Shown here: positions 10,226 through 22,669 of the stretch, piece after piece
Layout: every line of letters begins with the position of its first letter
How positions within the stretch are numbered: the stretch's first letter is position 1
NCBI RefSeq assembly: GCF_051020955.1
Contig: NC_135013.1
Span: 43,281,087 to 43,345,086 of the forward strand
Length of the DNA: 64,000 nucleotides
Source: Megalopta genalis
Taxonomy: Eukaryota; Arthropoda; Insecta; Hymenoptera; Halictidae
Direction: 5' to 3'
Notes under the pieces: model-generated
The model's input: only the letters and a program-made list of their open reading frames with translations
Told to the model about the DNA's origin: nothing
The model's database searches: none
Program-made: the position numbers and the translations under genes

Positions 10226-13200
10226 GTTAATTATATGATTTAATTCAGCATGTTCGTTACCACACAGCGTTCACACATAGTGACATATGTATATGCGCGT
10301 GCTGTTTGTTTTAGTAATAATATTATTTATATTGAATACGCGTTGAATACATTCGCGTAAGTATGTAGTGATGATGGAATTATTCTGTTGAATAATCGTA
10401 TTTCGTTGTTTTGAAAACGATTCCAGGATGATCGTTGAATGTGAATAGCAGTTATTACTCCGTAATAATTAGAGTTTTATCGTGTGTCTAGAAATTATTT
10501 ATTATTTTAAAGTATCAATTTGTATTTATTATATTATATTATTTATTTTTTATTTATTTTTATATTTATTTTATTTTTTAATATCGTATTTATTATCTTT
10601 ATTACTCTAGAGACTCTCTGAATTACGCGTATACCTGTTTCACGTAGAAAAACGACTTCATTTTTCATATTCTGAAGAAACAATAGTGCCAAACTTCGCG
10701 AAGGCTAGATTCAATAATTAATTTCACGCGATTCTTTCTCTTTAATCTAAAGTTTCATAATAATTGATAGTTTCCATTTGAATAGTGTTTACGATAATAT
10801 GTAATTAATAATGTTAAATACAATAATAAGACTTCTCAATCCTCATTTATATATATAATTATTCTATACATCGAAGTTAATAAAAATAACACCACATTTA
10901 CCCCTTCGTTTTTATTAGCCTTTATTTACAGTAATGGCGTACCACTTAAAAACTGAATTAATGAAAATAATCTCACACTCACACATTTTAACTAATAAAA
11001 ATAATTTCACGCTCACATATTTTAAATAACAGAAATAACGTCACACTCACACAACAAGAATGCCAAAATTTTCTTATGTTGCGTAGGAAAACATAATATT
11101 ATAATTTGTCTTTTATATCTGTCATTTTGTAGTATAATTTGTCTAAGACTATATTTTAATTCTCTGTTCACACACACTTTACACCTCTGTCAAGATTTGA
11201 TAGAGTTCAAAATTAACTAAATTAAATAAAGTACCCATAATACACATGTAAAAGTAATATAAGTTTATAAAACGCTCTAAAATTTTGCAGTCACTCATAA
11301 AGAATTGTAAGTAAATTCTATCACGGTTCTACCTTTTTTGTTGTAAATTATGTAACTGTGTAGAATGTAAATTATTATAACTAAATTCCTTCGCGTACTC
11401 GATCATTCAAACTGTCAAGGTATTTGTACGTGACATGCCGACTAATTGCAAAATGTTTGAAGCATCACCTTGCCCAATTAAGAAACTAGTTAACATAGTT
11501 TCTGATATTTACTCAGTCATGTTCTATCTTTGATAGATAGGCGATACATAGTGTAGATTTTTATAAAACTGATATAAATTATCGTTTCCGATAAAAATGT
11601 CTTTAAATTGATCATGGTATCTGTTTTATGAGTCTATTATGTTCAAAACCTAGCAGCTGATTTTACATTGCACTTTATATGCCTTTCAGTAACTGAACTA
11701 AATTATAATACTTTGTCTATGCCATTTGTGTCTTGTATCATTAAACTTGATGAAATTCAACAAATGACAACTGAACTTAATACTATCATACGATTCCGAA
11801 AATTATTTCGAGAGTTGAGATCATTGTTACTAATTGAATGCAATCTTTAGAATAGAAACTAAACCTATAAATCAAATAACAGGTTCCATGTCATTTATTT
11901 CACAATTATTGAAATGAAAAATTTAAGAATATTTCTATGTTCTCTATACTTTATCAGAATTATTAAAAAAACAGTGAGTGTTGTTGTGCATTTTTATTTA
12001 ATTTCTGTTTTTACAATTAAGTTAAAATAATATAATAGATATATTAGACTCATGCAAATTATTTATTCCTTATTACTACCACGTTTTAGATATCTTGCTA
12101 ATTGTGTATTCATTAGTGTGCTTTAGAATTTTCTTGAATGTCTTCAGTACGGATGAAAAATAGCAGACTAGATGTACCCTTCCCAATGGCAATTGCCACC
12201 GTAGTCCCACACGTAGCGGCAGGGCGACAGTGATTTATAGATCAATGTGCTTGAAAAAAGGGATCTTTGAGCACCCTCCTGCGTGGCTTGCGTGGAAAAA
12301 ACGAAGTCACGAGGTCAGTAGATACTGCACAATTTGGGACAACGCCCTAAATCAGTGATCCGCTCTATTCTCGCTAAGGAAATGATTTTTGACTGTTCAT
12401 TTTAGGAAGAAATACATAGACGCGAAGAACAATAATTTTAAATGCAAAAGTTTAGGTTCACGAATTGGGGCTTTGATTCGTTTAAGTGAATATTAAAAGT
12501 CTTTTTAAAATGTTGATTTTATTCCATATTTTTTATTTCTTTTTCATATAGTATCATCTTCTCAGTTGTATCGTTGATGCTGAGACACTCTGTATAGACG
12601 TTACTACAAAAACTTATTGATTGAATTATTTATTCGGATCAATGAAGTAATAAGAGAATCGCATAAAATCTAAATAAATATATTATATACTTTATATATT
12701 ATAAGCCATACAAACCCCTCACTGTTACCATTAAACTGTAACAACTTACATATTGAAACGAACTATGTATCAACCTATTTCATTAAAATAATTAAACATA
12801 TGAATTTTAATAATCGTTACATTTTTAGTGAATATTTTTAAATATCATTGTTTTGTATATATTTGCTTTCAATATACCGTTTGTAATCGAATGCAACATA
12901 AAATGTCCTTTTATCGGAATAACATTTTTCATTACGCGAATGAAATCAATAATACATTTTCTCGTACACGTTGCACACGTACCTACATGCAGTATACATA
13001 TAAGCCGTAAAAGTGAAAAACCTGTAACCAATAAAAATGTCAAACGCATATATTTCAACGGGATTAAAGGGAACGTGCAATACATTGCGTTGGTCACCCA
13101 TGTAGTATTCATCCTGCAACGCGCGACATGGTAGTTATCCCATTAAAATTACACAACATGTACTGGATTAATTTCAATGCATGCAGTAGGCTGAAAATTT

Positions 13201-13450
13201 CATCCGGTCGCAGCAATTTGATTACGCTCCTGTAAATGCAAAACGTAAAACGAAATTAGCGTCAAACGATTCGTGAATCGCAGAATTAACCCTTTCAATG
13301 ATTAGTACGTACGTGGTACGGTCGAGGACCACATTCATTAACTTCCAACATTTATGCAAAATTTAGTCTGCCATAATCTCTATTATAATTAATCTTCAGA
13401 TTTTATACATTTATGGCAAAATGAGTAGGTGAAATATAACGATAACATAA
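10226..13450. other. AT-rich intergenic sequence with two higher-GC islands
   Basis: No exon was recognised. A strip at 12140-12360 (CCCACACGTAGCGGCAGGGC near 12210) is clearly GC-richer than its flanks and has no long frame. It might be a structured RNA, an old repeat or a regulatory element. A second strip at 12950-13260 is mildly GC-rich and open in several frames without family resemblance. Confidence 0.45.
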
Positions 13451-13612
13451 GGAGAGTTTAATTATAACTGTTATACTATCTTCAAGTTAACAGAATTATG
13501 AAAAGAAACAATTCATTTTCATTTCATTCCTGGAGAGTTTAATTATAATTATTATACTATCTTCAAGTTAACAGAATTATGAAAAGAAACAATTCATTTT
13601 CATTTCATTCTT
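13451..13612. repeat. 81 bp tandem duplication
   Basis: Two adjacent units of 81 bases (13451-13531 and 13532-13612), both beginning GGAGAGTTTAATTATAA, differ at only a few positions, indicating a recent local duplication. Confidence 0.9.
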
Positions 13613-13950
13613 GTTTCTTGCAGTCTATGTAGACAATTTTTATTCCGCATGAAGATCCGCAGTCCAATTAATATATATTTAAGTAATACGATAATGTGAA
13701 TGGCGTTTGTACAATATGAGTATAATACAAAATCATAAAAATATAAACGTAAAAGGTAAATCCTCCGTCTATTATACTCTCTCATTTTATTCAGCTCTGA
13801 AAAGGTTAATCCTCGTGAACTAATCACAGATATAAAAAGTTCGATTCACTGTTTCTTGGAAACCATTTTTTCTCATTACAACTGCACTATATAAGAATTA
13901 AAAAATTTCTAGTGCTATTTTATATAAAATACTTTAGTAACTTCATAAAC

Positions 13951-14240
13951 TGGCCCACAAAAGTGTTCGTACATCTTTTAAAACGCAATAACTTTTTAAA
14001 ATTGGACTAAATGTCTTTAATTTTTATTAGATGACAAAGGGACTAGTTTACTAAGCAATGACTGAAATGCTTCCTTTTTTCATTTTAAGATAGAAAAAAA
14101 GACAGATGAAAAAGTTAAAGAAACAAGGGTCTTTTATTTTTTTTATCATTCCAAGTAGCAGCAAGATTACAAAAAAAGAGCATTTTAGTCATTGTTTAAT
14201 AGACTAATTCGTCTAGCATCTACTGAATCTTTCGAAACAT
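13951..14240. mobile_element. Foldback MITE family C, truncated copy
   Basis: It starts TGGCCCACAAAAGTGTTCGT and continues with CTTTTAAAACGCAATAAC, the terminal sequence of the family seen in full at 19533-20215 and 23197-23913. The right end is lost: the arm fades around 14240 after the shared ATAGACTAATTCGTCTAG region. It is non-coding. Confidence 0.7.
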
Positions 14241-15160
14241 ATTCTTCATTCTAATTGGTATTTATGACGAGAGATTTTGTAACATATTTGATATTCAAAT
14301 TGCTAATAATACTCGAAGATTCTACTAATTTAACATTTTATTTAATACATTGATATTGCTTTTACAACCAAAGGATTATTTCATAGATTGCATATTTTTT
14401 ACAGATTGCGACTGGGATGATTCTTTTCTTACGTTGTTTGCATGGCGATATGCAAATACGATGCGTCTTCTGAAGGTCCTTCAGGATCATTCTGCTATAG
14501 CCGTAAGTACATAGTGCGCTCCTGACGTGCAATGTAAATTCTAAAAATTTCCTCTAAAAACACAATCGGAAATAATAATACTAAAAGATCTGACATAATA
14601 ACGTCGAGTTCCTGTGTTAACTCTGCTAACTTCACGCTAGGTTTATAGAGCACTAGCAGCAGCAGTTACTCTATAAAAATAGAGAACAATAATTATTTAG
14701 ATTTTTAGCGATTTTTATTACGATTGTGACCGAAATTACGATTTTGTTAGCTTTTTCGTTTAAATCGATCTTTCTTCAAAATCCTGAAGTGATGGATAAA
14801 TTTTACGACCGGATTTGAAATCAGCATGTCAAAATCTACGGGAAATGATGTAATACAATGTATTACACAATGTGTAATACAACACTACATGGTACTGGAT
14901 GAATCGCAATTTTGCTGGAACATTTCAAGTTTAGTATATTTATACTAGCATTGAACATTTTTTCAATGCTAAAAAATGTTCATACTACATTCTCGCAATT
15001 CTCTCCTTATTCTGCAACATTTCAACTTTGACGTAAAAAAATATCATCGCTTTATCTCATTTCTATCAAAAGTTCTTTGATTTTGGCACAATTCCGTCAC
15101 TTCCTTACTGTCTGCCCCAAAAAATATTTGAGATCTCAAAAAGACAATGAAAGATTAACT
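14241..15160. other. AT-rich intergenic sequence, nothing recognised
   Basis: No exon, RNA gene or paired repeat was found. Short local palindromes around TGTAATACA occur at about 14850-14880. Confidence 0.45.
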
Positions 15161-15380
15161 ATATATTAAGTTGTCTTCATAATTAATTAATTTTTAATTA
15201 CAATTAATTATAATATTTTAAATATAGATACAATAACATTAAGTGAAGCTATAGCTATTTCGTACAAAATTTTCAAATTTTTGCAATATTAATATAATAA
15301 CGATATTAATAAAAATTGTATTATTTAAATAATTATATAGTTTACTAAATGCATTGTAATGAATCACCCACTAAGAACAA
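15161..15380. repeat. Dispersed repeat H, copy 1 (partner at 28011-28210)
   Basis: The segment shares an ordered series of words with 28011-28210 in the same orientation: ATATTAAGTTGT, AATATTAATATAATAAC, ATTATTTAAATAATTAT and CATTGTAATGAATCAC. Divergence is moderate. It is non-coding and of unknown class. Confidence 0.6.
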
Positions 15381-16395
15381 GATACAGAAATATTACGTAA
15401 AACACGCTGTTACATCAGAAAAATGAGATGAACCTATCATTACCTCAGCCACCGTATGTCCTATGAAAGAAATTTATGGCATAAATTCCCCATAAATATA
15501 TCTTTATAGTTTCGATAACCGTAAATTTAAAATTTTTGAACGTGTGAAAATGACGCGTTCCTTAAACCTAGTGTATAAAATCAAGGTTAAGCTGCCACGG
15601 GTTTTGTCACGTACGTGGTTAAGAAAGACGGGAAATTACAGGTTATACCCCTCACTTTGCACTTCCACCGCAAGTAGATTCATTATTCAAACATACTTCA
15701 ACGTATTCTTCAACGTTAAATATACAAAAAAAAAAACATTATTTCCACTCCCTACAAGGTGACAGGCAACAGAAAAGATAAAATATTAGACATATCCAGC
15801 TGTATTTAGTTAAATATCTGCTATACAAAATATTCTTCAAATATTAAAGGATCGAACGTACAATCGACAATCTTATTAAATCGACAACCCCACCCCCCCT
15901 TAGAATTTATTAACAATTTTTAAATCTAGTATAATAAAACTTAGTTATCTGTTACAATATATCAAATATGGATTAGAAAACATAATAATAATTTCAAATT
16001 CTTAAAAATTCTCTTAACTCATGAACAATTAAAATCATTGAACCAACTAGTTGTATTTGACGGGTATATTTATAACGCAAAATATAGCAATTTCTTCATG
16101 ACGAGTATACTCGTCGAAAGCAGCTAACTGGTTAAGAAAGATATATGCTTTGATATTCTTTATTAAATTATGTATTTTATAAAAATATATAAATTTATAA
16201 AGTTTATAAAATTTTATAAAAGTGTTGTATTTAAACAAAATATGATGAAAATATAATTACAGTAACTTACACACTTTCCAAAGAAATTGCAACAGCTAAT
16301 TGATTAAACACGAACTGCGTAACAATAAAGAAAATGTTATAGTAAAGTATAGTAATAGGTTAGAGGACAACTTGTTACACGAAGTAATAAATAAA
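15381..16395. other. AT-rich intergenic sequence, nothing recognised
   Basis: A slightly GC-richer strip at 15540-15680 has a short frame on the + strand, then a poly-A run. There is no family resemblance and no splice support. Confidence 0.45.
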
Positions 16396-16590
16396 TTGTG
16401 AATCTTTATGCAAGCTAAAAATTGTCTATGTTAACTGTAAGAAATAGAAGTTAGATGACCATGTCTTTCGTCTTTTAATAATTGTAATAAGTTGAAACTA
16501 ATTTAGCAATATTTATCAATTTTTTTCGGGTCTTTATAATTTTGTATTTAACCTATCCATTTTTATAATAAATGCATAAAGTGCAGTCTA
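16396..16590. mobile_element. MITE family B (AGACTGCGGAT ends), diverged copy
   Basis: The left end TTGTGAATCTTTATGCAAGC and the right end TGCATAAAGTGCAGTCT are reverse complements with mismatches, about 195 bases apart. The same ends recur at 34598-34853, 43619-43801, 52918-53104 and 61091-61288. Confidence 0.6.
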
Positions 16591-16629
16591 TTGATTACCG
16601 AGTGATCTTCTAATTTTTATACTTCGACC

Positions 16630-16841
16630 AGAAGTGCTTACGAGCATTGAAGTCGTTGCTCGAGCGGGCGAGAGACATTGAAAAAATGCAAGATCGCAAC
16701 TCACGTTTCATCCCCTTAGAGGATCACTCAACCTTCTACAGACTGCTAAACTCTATCCTCAGTGACCCGCCCAATAATCAAGATTACACTTTCTCCAGTA
16801 ATTTCCTCCACAATTTGACGCAACTCGGATACCCAGACTGA
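16630..16841 (+). CDS. Open segment of unknown nature, possible terminal exon
   Basis: After TTCGACCAG at 16624-16632 an open frame of about 70 codons runs to a TGA at 16841. It includes KSLLERARDIEKMQDRNSRF and is polar and protein-like, with fairly GC-balanced codons. The preceding AG could be a splice acceptor (TTTTTATACTTCGACCAG). No partner exon was found and no family was recognised. A relic of a retroelement or gene is as likely as a live exon. The region to about 17050 stays GC-richer than its surroundings. Confidence 0.2.
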
Positions 16842-17049
16842 AACCCACTGAAATTACCTACTAACCTAGAGAAAGTGGATCGTGCATGGATTTCTCTCGT
16901 ATTTTGGTCTCAGCTCTAATTGCTGGCTTACGTAGTGGTCTTATTGGGCGGAATGGAAAAGAGGAAATTAGAATAGAGAGCGTTAAGACGTTTGGCTGAA
17001 CGAGGTCTACTCCTACTTTATTAAAGCTGCATAGTCCATAGTGTTATCG

Positions 17050-18290
17050 CGCGGCAGTACTCTTTTAAAGAAAATTGTCAAACTTCCGATAGCGATTACT
17101 TTCTTTCCAGTTAAATACTCTCTTTACCGGGTTCCCTCCAATTATCGCAAGCCGTAACGTTACTTTCTGGTTAGAAGAGAGGTGCAATAAAAGAGTTATA
17201 TTAAATTTCTCGAAAATAAGAAAACTAGTCAGTGCTGTCGTTTTCTTTTTGTTACAGAGACATTTATGCATCTGCACCTAGTTACAAATCGTTACCCTGT
17301 CAAACACAGCAGTAATATGCGATTGAATTTTGTCGACAGTAAAGATTCAAGTTTTGGTAAGTCATCGAAACGCTTCTCGAATTATTATTGTTAGTGATAA
17401 ATTTCATTTTGACCACGTTTGAATAAGCATTTCTCGAAGAAAAATATCTTTAATATTAAAACTTTACTGCAATAATGAATACACGCAAATCTTGCGTTAA
17501 GAAGTTTCTATTATGGATATCTTTTTTTAATTTTGTTGAAATAAAATGTGCAACCTAAAAATGAAATCGTGTTAGAACAAATAAAATACAAGATGCAGTA
17601 AACTAAATAATATAGAAAGGAAGTTCGATATGATCAATTGAGAAATCATTTAATCGATTTTTAATATTTAATTACGTAATGATTGAAGAAATTATTCCAA
17701 TATTATATATATTATCTTATATTCTCTCTTATATTAAATTGTATTACCTCCTATTCGTACATGTCAGTACTATCAACTTATAAAAAAGACAAAATGAACA
17801 TTTTCAAAAATCGATGTAAGTAACACGAAAATATACAAGTACGTTAATGATACCACGCCCATTTAACCGTTTGCATTACGATTTCTTTCACAGCTACGTC
17901 GATTAGCACTTCTCCGTCCTTAACAATTTCCCTAGTAGAACAAAATAATTTTTGTTTTTTGATAATCCCAACTATTTTTACAATTAGAAACATCTACAAT
18001 AGTTTTTGCTAAGATTTGACAATTCGATATGATAATCGGTGCTTCGTTAGAGCTTGGATTGAGCTTAAGTTTCACTACATCGTCGATTATTCCAACCATT
18101 TTCCGCGTTTTCACTACCTAAATGCTACTTAGAGATTGCAGAAGACTGCTCCTTTAGGACACATCAAATGCAGTATATATAGCACTAAGCATCTTATTCT
18201 GGGAACCATCGCTGATTGTTTAGTGTATCCCGCAGGAATCACAGATAATGACAATGTAATTTTATAAGTTGGAAAGTACTTATTGTTGCA
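17050..18290. other. AT-rich intergenic sequence, nothing recognised
   Basis: No exon, RNA gene or paired repeat was found on either strand. Confidence 0.45.
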
Positions 18291-18292
18291 GC

Positions 18293-19150
18293 CAGATTAC
18301 TGCAAAGTTGGGCAAAATTTTATTCGAATGATGGAGATGAGAAATAGATACTAACGAATAAAATTTTATCCAGCACTATCGAATAAATCGATCAGTAGAT
18401 AGATCAGTGCGTATCTAGCAGTCGCATGAGTCAGATACATATACAATCGATTCGCTTTGTTTTGGTTTCCGTGCCTCATTAAGGTCAACTTTACAACGAT
18501 GTCAGAATCGTCTCGTTTTATTTGTAAAAGTTGTAAAATATCAGTAGTCGACCGATTGTGTGCAATTACTGTGATGTGGTTTCTCATCCCGGTGTTAAGT
18601 ACATGGCCAAAACTTTGCATCCCTGGTCGCACGGAGGACTTAGTGATTGCAGAACGGATATTTCGAGTTTTCCTTCTTCTTCCAGCGGCGACTTCGAGGA
18701 CTTGCTATTGTCAAGATTTCAGTTAATGCTGGACGCATTTCGACACGACTTGGTTTCGGAGTTATCAAATATTTGCTCGGAAGTCTCCAACCTCTCTACT
18801 AGAGTTACGGAACTGGAAAACAAATCTTCCATTCTTTACTCCGCCCATGCCTTGTCTGCTGAGGACTTTTTTTATTGAACTGGCCGAGCGTGAATGCCGG
18901 TCTTATAATGTTATCACCGCCGACATTTATGTATATATTCCGATTTATTTCGACCTTTTTGTCTTTTTTCTCTTTGTTTGTACTCTTGCAATTGCTGCAT
19001 AAAATCACTTTCTTTTTATTGTTTTTCCTGCAACAAAAGGGTTTATTACTCGCGTACATAAATAAATATGCAATGAACTAAAAATTTATCGAGATCAAAA
19101 TTTATCCGTATAAGAATTTATTCGACATTCGCGAAAAAGAAATATTCAAA
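18293..19150. mobile_element. hAT-like ATTCGAATAA repeat interrupted by a LINE fragment
   Basis: At 18305 the sequence GTTGGGCAAAATTTTATTCG matches the end of the hAT-like element at 47348. The typical degenerate ATTCGAATAA-rich body follows to about 18395 and resumes at about 19082-19135 (AATTTATCCGTATAAGAATT). Between them lies the LINE-derived segment described separately. The simplest reading is a LINE fragment inserted into an older element. The far end was not found. Confidence 0.45.
18499..18878 (+). pseudogene. LINE ORF1 (gag-like) fragment with zinc finger, frameshifted
   Basis: The first frame starts MSESSRFICKSCKISVVDRL. After a one-base frameshift it continues CNYCDVVSHPG, together giving C-x2-C followed by C-x2-C-x4-H, the start of a PHD-like finger whose next ligand is missing (V where C is expected). 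A serine-rich linker follows, then a segment with heptad spacing (FEDLLLSRFQLMLDAF onwards) that looks like a short coiled coil, ending at a TGA. N-terminal zinc finger plus coiled coil is the layout of ORF1 proteins of several insect non-LTR retrotransposons, which bind the element RNA. No reverse transcriptase follows; AT-rich sequence to about 19080 could be its 3' tail. The assignment is by domain layout only. Confidence 0.5.
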
Positions 19151-19532
19151 AGAATATCGATTTCTGCGGGATACAAAATATCCAGGGCACAGAAATTGAG
19201 AAAATCATCCTCATAACGTACGTCAGTTACGTTTTGGACTTGATAGGTTTAGCGTTAAATTGTAGAAATTTGGACTGAGAGATGAGAGTTAATATAAATT
19301 TTATTTTGCAGATAAATAGTGATATGAAATACTGTACATAGTGCAAAGAGAAATGATTCTATTTATAGAGTATAAATAATGTGAGACGCATATGCGGAAA
19401 TTGTGGAAATGGTCATTTTGTAAAAACTTATGTATTAGGTTGGTATAGACGGTAAAAATGGTTGATATGACTCGAATTATGTCCCCCTTCGTGCAACCCT
19501 TTCATGCCCCCTCTCTCAATTCAAAATAGCTA

Positions 19533-20215
19533 AAGTGGCCCACAAAAATGTTCCCACACTTTTTAAAACGCAACACCTTTTTCAAAACTGGACTAAGTGA
19601 CTTCAATTTTTTTTAGATGATAGCGAGACTGGTTTAGTAGATGTTGATCAAAATGCTTCTTTTAAATTTTGCTACCGCTTAGAATGACATAAGAAAATAA
19701 AAAAACTCTCGCTTTTTAAAGCTTTTTTATCTGAGCCTATAACGGTAATTTAAAAAATGCCTCTCCTAAATCTCGGTAACTTATATGCATGTTGAAAATT
19801 TTATCGAATTCAGTTGACGTTGTTGTGAGTTACAACAAATTAAAGATGGCAAAAATCGCAGTTTTATCACGATTTTGGCCAAAAATTGGAAGAAATCTGC
19901 AGTTTTTAAAATTGTTCAACTCCTGTAGCTCGACTCTGGGTTAACCGATTTTGATCACATTTTCAGCACGCACGTGAATTGCCGAGATCTACGAAAGGCA
20001 TTTTTAAAATTTTTGTTATAGGCTCAGATAAAAACGTTAAAAAACGAGTGATTTTTATTTTTTTTATCATTCCATGTAATAGCAAAATTAAAGAGAGGCA
20101 TTTTAGCCATCGTCTAATAGACTAGTCCCTCTGCAATCTAAAAAAGATTCAAGTCGTTCAGTTGAGTTTTAAAAAAGCTATTACGTTTTAAACGAACACT
20201 TTTATGGGACACTGT
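19533..20215. mobile_element. Foldback MITE family C, full-length copy
   Basis: The left end AGTGGCCCACAAAAATGTTC and the right end, which reads in reverse TACAGTGTCCCATAAAAGTG, are inverted. Inner words such as TTTTAAAACGCAA, GACTAGTCTA-like and TATAGGCTCAGATAAAAA recur in mirror image on the two sides of a centre near 19875. It is about 680 bp with no coding frame. The right end abuts the CpG-rich block that starts at 20216. Confidence 0.75.
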
Positions 20216-20219
20216 ATGA

Positions 20220-20600
20220 TTGCGAAACGGTTTTCTCGCAGTCTTCGAAGTATTCGCCGCGATAGCGGTTATTTTGCCAGAACGTACGTTAGCGACGCTC
20301 GGATGCGTTCAACAGCAGCTTTCGAAAGCGGTTTCCGACGATGGAGGAGCGTCACGAGAAAGGTCGGTGCTTTCGTCCTCCATCTCTACCCCGTGCGTCT
20401 GTTTAGTATTCGGGCCACGTTCAACCACTGCCGCCCGCCGGAAGTCTGCATTTGCACCTCGGCGGTCGTCGTCTTCCGTTGCTGTACGCTGTCGGAAATG
20501 CCCACCCGCAAGAGACCTATACGCACTACCGCCCTCTTCGGCAATTCCAACAATTCAGCAGTGCTGCTGTTATGTCCACTACATATTATTATTACTATGA
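20220..20600 (+). CDS. Candidate gene or exon in a CpG-rich block
   Basis: A 126-codon frame starts MRNGFLAVFEVFAAIAVILP, a hydrophobic stretch that could be a signal peptide or the middle of an exon. It continues with a protein-like stretch (residues about 20-50) and then a serine/arginine-rich tail. A good acceptor-like sequence (GGTTTTCTCGCAG, ending at about 20241) and a possible donor (GAGAAAG then GTCGGT, at about 20361) would define a 120-base exon in this frame. A second + frame is open over the same stretch, as happens in CpG-rich DNA, so coding status is uncertain. It lies directly after a transposon end. No family was recognised. Confidence 0.3.
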   Translation: MRNGFLAVFEVFAAIAVILPERTLATLGCVQQQLSKAVSDDGGASRERSVLSSSISTPCVCLVFGPRSTTAARRKSAFAPRRSSSSVAVRCRKCPPARDLYALPPSSAIPTIQQCCCYVHYILLLL

Positions 20601-21180
20601 TTGTTACGATCATCATTAATCATTATTGTTATTGTTAACGTTACGTTGTATGCCAACGTCATTTCATTATCCCCTTATGAAACATCCGAAAACCGTCTAC
20701 AAATTTATCATTTCACCCTCGACTATGTGTCAAACGTTGTCTCATCCTCGATATTTGTGCTTGCATATGCAATCCTTTACCTGACACGTCATATTTATGT
20801 CGTTATGGTATTTATGTCGACGGCCGAAGAATGCGTTGCATTTTTCAGCTTTGCTGATGTATTTACGTGACTCCTGTATTTTTATTTACATCAAGTATGG
20901 ATAATGCCGAGATGCCTGGGAAAAGCAGAAGTGAAAGCATTATATAGAATAAAGTTACTGTACATTTAAAGAATTTTTGTCGAATATTGGCCTGACGAAA
21001 AATATGTTGACGCAATGAAACTTTTATTTTATGAATAAAATATCAACGTGTCATAATTATTTTTTAATTGTATTATTAGACTAATGATTTGTAGGATATT
21101 TTCACACATTCCTGTCGTGATGACAAGTACTTTTTATTTGTAATGCGCCGAAAACTAGAGAGCTACAAATATCCGTCAGG

Positions 21181-22050
21181 GTGCGCATTTATAAAAGAAG
21201 AATAGAAGGAAAAAATTTGCAACAAATTGTACATGAGTTTGGAATATCTAAGAAAGCTGTTAGGAAGATATGCCAAAAATTACAAAAGACCGGTAAATCT
21301 GAAAACTCGATGAGATCGGATAGAAAAAGAAAAACAACTGCTCGCAAAGATCGGTTAATCACTAAAGAAATACAAAAATCCGTATATTACTACACAATAA
21401 ATCAAAGAAAATCTTTGTTTACTAATATCGATCACGCAAATCAAATCTCGCATTCATGAAAACGATATTTATGGACGGATATCGAGAAAAGGACCATACA
21501 TTTCAAAAGTGAATACACGAAAATGTTCAAATTTTACTAAAGAGCATTACAATAAGCCGATTTCATTTTGGAAATCTATAATCCGGAGCGATGAATCGAA
21601 ATTTGAACTGAATTCAAACGAAAGGAAAAAATATTTATGGAGGAAAAATGGCGACGCTTTCAAACAGACAGACCCACTGTCAAACACGGTGACAATTTAA
21701 CTATTATTGATGAAAGATTGACTGCTGTTAAATATATTGAATTATTAATGAAGATTTATTTCAATTAATTGAAAAATTTGGAGTTGGCCGGTCTTAGGTG
21801 TTCCAATATAACGATCCGAAACACACTACAAAAATAGTTAAAAAATTTTTCGAAGAAAATGTTATTTCCATGCTGAATTAGAGCGAAGAATTTCAAGAAA
21901 TCGAAGATATATAAAATCGGACTTCTCGTTACAGCCATAAAAAGCAAATAGAATGAAATTACGAGAAATACTTTGGAAAAATTGATAAATAATATACTTC
22001 GTCGCTTACTAGAAGTTATTAAAGCCAAGGGCTATCAAACCTCTCATTAA
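21181..22050 (+). pseudogene. Degenerate Tc1-like transposase
   Basis: The N-terminal part (21181-21460) carries a helix-turn-helix DNA-binding region, with FGISKKAVRKICQKLQKTGK resembling the paired-like domain of Tc1 transposases. The middle (21509-21700) has FWKSIIRSDESKFEL, the first catalytic aspartate block, and YLWRKNGDAF. A third frame near 21795-21880 has the NDPKHT block, but one codon is missing where the second catalytic aspartate should be. The third catalytic block is unrecognisable. The tail ends VIKAKGYQTSH then stop, typical of Tc1. Several frameshifts and stops make it non-functional. Terminal inverted repeats were not identified. Confidence 0.85.
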
Positions 22051-22371
22051 TTAATTTAAAATTTATTATTTTTTATGTTGAGTATCTCATAGAAATATTC
22101 AATGTCAATTTAATTACCGTTATGATGAAATACAAAAATTCATTATTTTGAACTTTGTTTTATTCGTTGTTTATGTTTATACATTATGTATCGTCTCTAT
22201 TATTGTTGTGACAATGAAATAAATGTTTTTGTCCCTAATTCAAATAGCATTTACATTTACTACAAATTTTTTATTTTAAATTTCCCGAAAGTGTAAATAT
22301 CAACTTAAATACCGACGCGAATACACTGTTTTCCCTCAAATCATGAGATTCCTTCCGAACGCACACCTAAC

Positions 22372-22590
22372 TACAGTAATTTCTCCCTAATTCGCGTTCA
22401 GATTGTGCCCAAAGATGGATATTTTCAGGAGAGGAAATGCGATTATTCGAGCCTTGCAGCTCGTTTTTATAGTTATAGATTATCAACAACTATAAAAACG
22501 AGACGGAAGGCTCAAATAATCGTATCTTTTCTTCTCAAATTGTCCACTTTTGTGCGCAATGTGAGCGCGAATTAAGAAGAAATTACTGTA
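22372..22590. mobile_element. Palindromic MITE, TACAGTAATTTCTCCC family, copy 1
   Basis: The ends TACAGTAATTTCTCCC and its mirror are inverted, and the whole 219 bp folds into one hairpin with a loop near ATTATCAACAACTATA. It is the same family and nearly the same length as 33075-33294. TA at both ends fits a Tc1/mariner-type insertion site. The arms have more mismatches than in copy 2, so it is older. Confidence 0.85.
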
Positions 22591-22669
22591 GATTTTTTCC
22601 ATCGTACATTCAAGAGATTCGTACCGAATCACAGAACTATTAAACTTGAAGTGATGTCCAGTATTCTAA

